From: an uncultured Bacteroidota bacterium
GTDB lineage: Bacteria; Bacteroidota; Rhodothermia; Rhodothermales; UBA10348
DNA: 20,491 nt
Reading direction: 5' to 3'
NCBI GenBank assembly: GCA_937893205.1
Contig: CALBJU010000410.1
Coordinates: 1-20,491, forward strand
Part shown: one piece after another, positions 16,140 through 20,491 of the stretch
Layout of the letters: every line of letters starts with the position of its first letter
How positions within the stretch are numbered: position 1 is the first letter of the stretch
Notes under the pieces: model-generated
What the model was told of the DNA's origin: nothing
What the model saw: only the letters and a program-made list of their open reading frames with translations
The model's database searches: none
Program-made: the position numbers and the translations under genes

Positions 16140-17600
16140 ATGAACACATCTACAGCATCATCGGTGAACTTCGCACCCAAACATCTGTCCGGCGTCAACG
16201 TTATCGACAACGCATGGGGTGGACTATACAGGGGCGGTTCATATTTGATATACGGCCGCGCAGCGAGCGGGCGGGGTTTGTTGACCCTGATGTTCGCTCG
16301 CACCGGTGCCGCCCTCGGTGAACCCACACTATTTGTCTCTCCCGATCGCCAGAAGGACCTCAGGATTCGGGCTGCGTCGATCGGATTTAATCTTAGAGAG
16401 GCCTACGAAAGCGGCATCGTTCGTTTGATGCGCGTATCCCCCCTGATGAATCTCCAGAATATGGGAGATGACGGAGTTTCAAAGGCTCTATGGGATCTGG
16501 TAACGCTCATCCGGCAGCACCGTCCAACGCGCCTGATTATGAACGACTTCATGCCGTTCGTTGCATTTCGCTCCTATGACCGATTCAGAAATGAGTTTAT
16601 CCAATTTCTGGAGCAGATTGACACGCTCGATACCACGACTATACTCGTAATGCCTGAGCCGGCCAATCAGCAGTCCAATCGTGTGATTGACTTCATGTCC
16701 TCTCAGATGACAGGCTCCATGCACATCGAACTGGGTGAAGAAGGGCATTCGACCACCAAGCGCCGAATCTCTCTGATACCCCACATCGGTCACATCAAGC
16801 GTCAGGTAGTTGACTACTGGGATCTGGAAGATCTCGTCGAACCAACCAATTTAAATGCGGTCGCCGCACCGATTACGCCCATTCCTCCAGTGCAGAGTTC
16901 TACTGTGCCAGAACAGGGTGTTACGTTTGAGCCGGCTCCCGTTCCTCCGGTTGCTGCTCCTCCAGTTTCTGTAGAAGCACCCGCTCCGGTTCCCCCTACC
17001 TCAGAGTCGGCGCCAACGCAGCAGGCCTCCTCGGCTACGCCGACTCCTCAAGTCCCCCAGTCGCAGGCGCCTTCACAGGTACCCCCTCATCCTGCGACAC
17101 CCTTTACAGAAGCGACTTCTCCCATTTCCGCCCCAGAACCGGGCGGATCTGGTGAAGCCGCACCCGAAGCTCCTTCGGTACACTTCGAACCTGATTTTGT
17201 AGACCGTGAGGCGTTTCGTCTCCGTCTGGAAAATCATTTCTCGAATCGCGATGCCGTTCATCAGCCATTTTTATTGCTGGCACTCAGGATGGATCGTTCG
17301 GGCTCGAAGAGTGCACGTCCCTTTGATTTCGACTTTCTGATGGACCTCGTTCGTGAAGAACTTCGTCCTCAGGACGACATGCTTGCGAACGCGGATGTCG
17401 AGCGTATGGTTGTCTTCCTTGGAGACAGTCGAGCAGAGGAAGCTCAGAGCTTTTTTGCGCGCTTGAAGGACCGATTGCGTGCGGAGTCACCCGTCCAGGC
17501 AGACCATCTGCTGCATTCCGTTTCGGCAATTGTAGTCCCTGACGGTCGCCCATTCCAGAACGCTGGAGAATTTCTGAGTTACGCCCTTGATGAGGCCTGA
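16140..17600 (+). CDS. RecA/KaiC-like domain fused to a degenerate GGDEF domain with conserved RxxD I-site
   Basis: A 486-residue cytoplasmic protein in three parts. Residues about 15-235 look like a RecA/KaiC/RAD55-type domain (GGLYRGGSYLIYGRAASGRG); its Walker A position reads GRAASGRG (39-46), with Arg for Lys and Leu for Ser/Thr, and a Walker B-like LIMND lies at 132-136. Residues about 240-352 are a Pro/Ala/Ser-rich linker. Residues about 355-486 fit a GGDEF fold in which the signature is ADVER (418-422), while RPQD (409-412) matches the RxxD inhibitory site exactly five residues before it. This predicts no cyclase activity but possible c-di-GMP binding, as in PelD. The ATG at 16140 is chosen; a TTG at 16131 is in frame, and no Shine-Dalgarno is seen. 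It leads the polysaccharide-type cluster. The domain calls are from sequence pattern only. Confidence 0.75.
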   Translation: MNTSTASSVNFAPKHLSGVNVIDNAWGGLYRGGSYLIYGRAASGRGLLTLMFARTGAALGEPTLFVSPDRQKDLRIRAASIGFNLREAYESGIVRLMRVSPLMNLQNMGDDGVSKALWDLVTLIRQHRPTRLIMNDFMPFVAFRSYDRFRNEFIQFLEQIDTLDTTTILVMPEPANQQSNRVIDFMSSQMTGSMHIELGEEGHSTTKRRISLIPHIGHIKRQVVDYWDLEDLVEPTNLNAVAAPITPIPPVQSSTVPEQGVTFEPAPVPPVAAPPVSVEAPAPVPPTSESAPTQQASSATPTPQVPQSQAPSQVPPHPATPFTEATSPISAPEPGGSGEAAPEAPSVHFEPDFVDREAFRLRLENHFSNRDAVHQPFLLLALRMDRSGSKSARPFDFDFLMDLVREELRPQDDMLANADVERMVVFLGDSRAEEAQSFFARLKDRLRAESPVQADHLLHSVSAIVVPDGRPFQNAGEFLSYALDEA

Positions 17601-17622
17601 GCCGAAAGGTTAGGCCGGGCGA

Positions 17623-17644
17623 GGTAGCGGTCGATAACGCTACC
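17623..17644. repeat. 7-bp stem-loop after the RecA-like gene
   Basis: GGTAGCG (17623-17629) and CGCTACC (17638-17644) form a perfect stem with an 8-nt loop, 22 bp after the stop codon. No T run follows, so it is not a standard intrinsic terminator; it may protect the 3' end of the message or be an operator for the next gene. Confidence 0.4.
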
Positions 17645-17691
17645 AATTGACCTGTAACAATATCCGAACCGCACCATTACGCAGAAGAATT

Positions 17692-17958
17692 ATGCGCCGT
17701 TCAATCGGAATCATCATCATTTTCATCCTGACCCTCGCGACGTCGCACGTTGCGGGCGCTCAGGTTTTGTCTCGAGACGATTTGAAGCCGATTTCATCAA
17801 GCGGATCGCCTCCCACTTTTCTGTCACTCTCAGAACAACCATGGGAGCGTCGACCAGAACTCTCGGAAGCGGGGCGTCGGCCTTTATCGATCAGTACAAC
17901 ACATTTACGTTTGGAGGAGCGCTCTACTGGACGCTCTAGAAATGACGAAGAGCCTTAG
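17692..17958 (+). CDS. Small secreted protein, probably frameshifted near its C-terminus
   Basis: The ATG at 17692 opens a clear signal peptide (IIIIFILTLATSHVAGAQ, cut probably after AGA) followed by a short mature region (VLSRDDLKPISSSGSPPTF). Read as is, the frame ends at 17958 with 88 residues and an Arg-rich, rare-codon tail. A different frame gives a more natural end, FIDQYNTFTFGGALYWTL then TAG at 17937-17939, with codons like the neighbours. One missing base in the GGGG run at 17871-17874 would join the two into about 82 residues. It sits 47 bp before the glycosyltransferase gene. I recognise no family; it could be a small periplasmic or outer-membrane accessory of the synthase. Confidence 0.5.
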   Translation: MRRSIGIIIIFILTLATSHVAGAQVLSRDDLKPISSSGSPPTFLSLSEQPWERRPELSEAGRRPLSISTTHLRLEERSTGRSRNDEEP

Positions 17959-18005
17959 GATCACGCAAAAAATGCCGATCTACAAGGTGAATAACACAAC
18001 ATTCC

Positions 18006-19514
18006 ATGCCCGAAGAACGCGACATACAGCAACCAGATTCGATCGTCGACACCGATGAGAAGAAACTCGTGCGCCCAAAAATCGCTGTGACACGAACGGA
18101 ATTTGTGCCCCTGCGCAAGAAGGAAGACGATATTCCCACCGCGCAAGAGACAGAATCAATGCTCCTCAGGCGCATTTTCGTTTACGGTCTGCTTTCCCTG
18201 GTCCTCTTCGCGATCATCTACCTGTTTCTGTATGATCCGTTTGGCTATCTATTTCGGCTCACCGGAGAGACAAACACCATGAAACCGAGTGGTTTGATTG
18301 TGTTTTCTTCAATCGTCGCACTCGTACTCTTCCTTGTTATTCTGTTGTTCAGGTACCTGACTCTGATGAATCTGGCCTATTTGAACACCACAAAGCACAC
18401 CATAGAAACGGGTCATGATGCCTCGTTTACGCCCCCGATATCGATCATTGTCCCCGCATTTAACGAGGGCAAACTTCTGGAAAGCACGGTTCAATCACTT
18501 CTGGGAATGGACTATCCAAAGTATGAGATCATTCTTGTCGATGATGGCTCAACAGATGACACCCGTGCGGTGGCTCGTGCAATGGTGGGTTGGTATCGAA
18601 ACGGTCAGGTAGAGGTCCGAGCCGTCGAAAAATCCAACGGCGGGAAATCCACCGCTCTCAACGCCGGGATCCAGGTTTCCAACTTCGATTTTCTCTTGAA
18701 CGTTGATGGCGACTCCCAACTTTCTCCGGATACGCTCCGAAAAACCATCAGGCATTTCGTGGACCCTCGGCTCGGTGCCATCGCAGGAAACGTGAAAGTG
18801 CTCAATCGCGATAACATTTGGACAACGCTACAGGCGTTGGAATATGTGGAGAGCCTGAATATGGCCCGGTCCGCACAGTCCATCCTGAAGCTGGTCAACA
18901 TTATTCCAGGACCTCTTGGGCTCTTCCGAAAACAGGCAATTGTGGACGCCGGCTGGTACAGCTCGGACACGTTCGCTGAGGACGCCGATATAACTCTCAA
19001 GATCATCCGTGCAGGATGGCGAGTAGAGTATGAACCGGATGCTAAATCCTTCACGGAGGCACCAGATCGTATCGTTGATCTCCTGAAACAGCGCTACCGC
19101 TGGACAAGAGGAATCCTTCAGGCCGTCCGAAAACATCGTGACCTGTTCTTCAATCCTACCATCAATTTTGGTGGTACCCTCGTGATGTGGTCTATGGCAT
19201 TCGAGTCATTGATCTGGCCCATCATGAATGTATTTGCGAACGCTTACTTCATTTTCATAGCTCTCGTATTCGATATGAGCTATTACCTGGTCTACTGGTG
19301 GCTCTCATTGACCCTCCTGGATCTTATCGCGGCGCTCTATTGCGTGGCTGTGGAAAAGGAAGAAGTTCGACTCGTTTTCTATTCCCTGTTTTACCGACTC
19401 TTCTTCATCCTGATGATCGACGTCACCAAGACGTTCGCCACGATCGAAGAATTTCTGGGATTCGGTATGAACTGGGGCAAGCTCGAGCGAATCGGCACAG
19501 GAGCCAAGCGCTGA
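18006..19514 (+). CDS. Membrane family 2 glycosyltransferase, PgaC/IcaA/cellulose-synthase-like
   Basis: A 502-residue inner-membrane processive glycosyltransferase that likely polymerises and exports a polysaccharide. Order: a charged cytoplasmic N-terminus, two membrane helices (about 55-75 and 97-117), a cytoplasmic GT-A domain, then about four helices or interfacial segments (391-475). The catalytic motifs are complete: DDGS (179-182), the DxD in VDGD (233-236), AEDAD (324-328) supplying the TED-type base, and QRYRW (362-366), the QxxRW that binds the acceptor. No PilZ domain is fused, so any c-di-GMP control must come from a partner such as the product of the gene at 16140. The closest known type is the poly-N-acetylglucosamine synthase catalytic subunit, but the sugar cannot be read from sequence. 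No polysaccharide deacetylase is visible in the window. Confidence 0.92.
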   Translation: MPEERDIQQPDSIVDTDEKKLVRPKIAVTRTEFVPLRKKEDDIPTAQETESMLLRRIFVYGLLSLVLFAIIYLFLYDPFGYLFRLTGETNTMKPSGLIVFSSIVALVLFLVILLFRYLTLMNLAYLNTTKHTIETGHDASFTPPISIIVPAFNEGKLLESTVQSLLGMDYPKYEIILVDDGSTDDTRAVARAMVGWYRNGQVEVRAVEKSNGGKSTALNAGIQVSNFDFLLNVDGDSQLSPDTLRKTIRHFVDPRLGAIAGNVKVLNRDNIWTTLQALEYVESLNMARSAQSILKLVNIIPGPLGLFRKQAIVDAGWYSSDTFAEDADITLKIIRAGWRVEYEPDAKSFTEAPDRIVDLLKQRYRWTRGILQAVRKHRDLFFNPTINFGGTLVMWSMAFESLIWPIMNVFANAYFIFIALVFDMSYYLVYWWLSLTLLDLIAALYCVAVEKEEVRLVFYSLFYRLFFILMIDVTKTFATIEEFLGFGMNWGKLERIGTGAKR

Positions 19515-19684
19515 GTCTCGTCTCACTAGGCTGTCTCAGAATGAATCATTTCGATACGACTCATTCCAAAAAGGCCGATAACAGCCCCGTTTAAGCTTTA
19601 TTTCGCCAAAATTCGAGTTAGGCACGGAGATTGCTCTTACACCATTTGAAACTGTAGATTGCCCTTCATCAGGTCTCAATTGCC

Positions 19685-20095
19685 ATGCAACTTGTTCCAA
19701 TACTTTCAACGATCATACTTATAGGAACCATCGCGACGTTCATTTTGGCTGTCGCTGCCTACATCCTGTACAAGATTCGCGAGCGCCGCGCTCGCGAAGA
19801 AGGCGTCGTCCAGACTCAATTTGTCCAGGAACCTCACGTTCTCGTCGCCCCTCAACAGACGAGTCTGGCCGTCCCTGTTCAGCAGGCCCCCACGACCAAT
19901 GTCTTTGTTGCGCCAGGAGTCACCACTCCTCACGCGGCCCCGGCACCAGCCACTGCGAGTCAGGCTCCCGTAGCACAGGACTCACTGTTCTGGGAATACA
20001 CGGATGAAGGATTTGTACCCGTGCAGCCTGATGATTCAGCTCGCGAGGCCGATACCCAGGAACAGCAGGACGATGAAGGATTCGCCTGGCTCTAA
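19685..20095 (+). CDS. Single-pass membrane protein with a Pro/Ala-rich tail
   Basis: 136 residues. One membrane helix (about 6-29) is followed by a basic segment (KIRERRAREE), suggesting that the tail faces the cytoplasm. A Pro/Ala/Gln/Val-rich low-complexity region spans about 50-100, then an acidic aromatic end (LFWEYTDEGFVPVQ and DDEGFAWL). The two similar EGF-plus-hydrophobic segments at the end look like binding motifs. I recognise no family. Its position after the glycosyltransferase recalls small accessory subunits such as PgaD, but that protein has two helices. The gap of 170 bp from the glycosyltransferase leaves room for its own promoter. Confidence 0.75.
   Translation: MQLVPILSTIILIGTIATFILAVAAYILYKIRERRAREEGVVQTQFVQEPHVLVAPQQTSLAVPVQQAPTTNVFVAPGVTTPHAAPAPATASQAPVAQDSLFWEYTDEGFVPVQPDDSAREADTQEQQDDEGFAWL
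19776..19798. repeat. Perfect 10-bp inverted repeat in the membrane-protein gene
   Basis: TTCGCGAGCG and CGCTCGCGAA around CCG, in codons for the basic RERRARE segment. It shares the core GCGAGCG with the hairpin in rnc (3166-3192). Both encode Ala-Arg-Glu runs, so codon content may explain them. Confidence 0.45.
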
Positions 20096-20158
20096 GGATT
20101 ATCCCTCCATGCTGAGGTCGAATCCAACTCGACTGTTCTCTACTAGAATCTGAGATCG

Positions 20159-20491
20159 ATGCGCAACTTTCAACTCGAAAAAATTAGTACCATCTGGTTC
20201 CTGACGCTCGGGATAACCTCCCTGGCGGCAGGAATTCTAGTGTACATTCTGTTGCTGGAGTCTGCACTCGGAGCATTCAGAATTCAGGATGCTCATCCGG
20301 CTAAAATTGGTGAGGACACCAGACCCCGAGTTGCGCTTCTGAACAGCAACTATACCAGGAACGCTCATCGCGCAATAACCTACAGGGATACGAGTACGGC
20401 CTGGGTTGATCTGACGCTGCTGTCCTGGAGGGAGTTTTTCATCAAAAAGCCTGGACGAGAGGGTATCCCGTTCGAGAACATCAGTGATGAA
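20159..20491 (+). CDS. Unrecognised membrane-anchored protein, N-terminal 111 residues only
   Basis: The ATG at 20159 follows an in-frame TAG closely and opens a frame that runs off the right edge. Residues about 12-35 form one membrane helix (WFLTLGITSLAAGILVYILL), with the rest probably periplasmic. From about residue 55 the sequence reads RPRVALLNSNYTRN and later WVDLTLLSWREFF, a strand-then-helix pattern like the start of an alpha/beta domain such as an amidotransferase-like fold. I cannot assign a family. It follows the small membrane protein by 63 bp on the same strand, so it likely belongs to the polysaccharide-type cluster. Confidence 0.7.
   Translation, partial: MRNFQLEKISTIWFLTLGITSLAAGILVYILLLESALGAFRIQDAHPAKIGEDTRPRVALLNSNYTRNAHRAITYRDTSTAWVDLTLLSWREFFIKKPGREGIPFENISDE

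Noticed and set aside
19540..19566. GAATGA/TCATTC inverted repeat after the glycosyltransferase as a terminator
   Set aside because: The arms are short and AT-rich with a long loop and no T run.

Overview
The window looks like chromosomal DNA of a Gram-negative member of the Bacteroidota/Rhodothermota group, perhaps a Rhodothermales or Balneolales relative. This rests on an efp promoter with a Bacteroidota-type TAnnTTTG element, few clear Shine-Dalgarno sequences, a Lys-type EF-P, BamD and other lipoproteins (an outer membrane), and mixed GC near the middle of the range. The lineage is an inference from style and family, not from a marker gene. No rRNA, tRNA, CRISPR array, transposase or phage gene was seen.

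Left block (1 to about 12.6 kb, minus strand): a tightly packed run of eleven housekeeping genes read right to left: efp, accB, accC, gcvH, guaA, a TPR plus periplasmic-binding-fold protein, bamD, nadD, a GH3 glycosidase, rnc and gcvP (running off the left edge). Several junctions are 4-nt ATGA or GTGA overlaps, so much of the run is probably one transcript from a promoter at about 12.6 kb. It combines translation (EF-P), fatty acid synthesis (AccB, AccC), glycine cleavage (GcvH, GcvP), GMP and NAD synthesis, envelope assembly and RNA processing.

Middle (12.66 to 15.5 kb): an acylating aldehyde dehydrogenase whose C-terminus has a Pro/Ala linker and an amphipathic peptide resembling a microcompartment encapsulation peptide. 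Next come two convergent genes that both look cut short. One is a plus-strand anti-sigma-like protein. The other is a minus-strand Ig-like lipoprotein that stops just as a PQQ-type beta-propeller begins. They meet at about 14.65 kb, which looks like a rearrangement or assembly breakpoint.

Right block (15.5 to 20.49 kb, plus strand): after a gene-free stretch of about 640 bases with several short repeats comes an apparent exopolysaccharide-type cluster. It holds a RecA/KaiC-like protein fused through a Pro-rich linker to a degenerate GGDEF domain that keeps an RxxD c-di-GMP inhibitory-site motif at the canonical spacing; a small secreted protein that seems frameshifted; a membrane family 2 glycosyltransferase of the PgaC/IcaA type; a one-helix membrane protein with a Pro/Ala tail; and the start of an unrecognised membrane-anchored protein. 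My best candidate for an undescribed system is this cluster: a polysaccharide synthase possibly controlled by a PelD-like c-di-GMP receptor built on a RecA-like scaffold.
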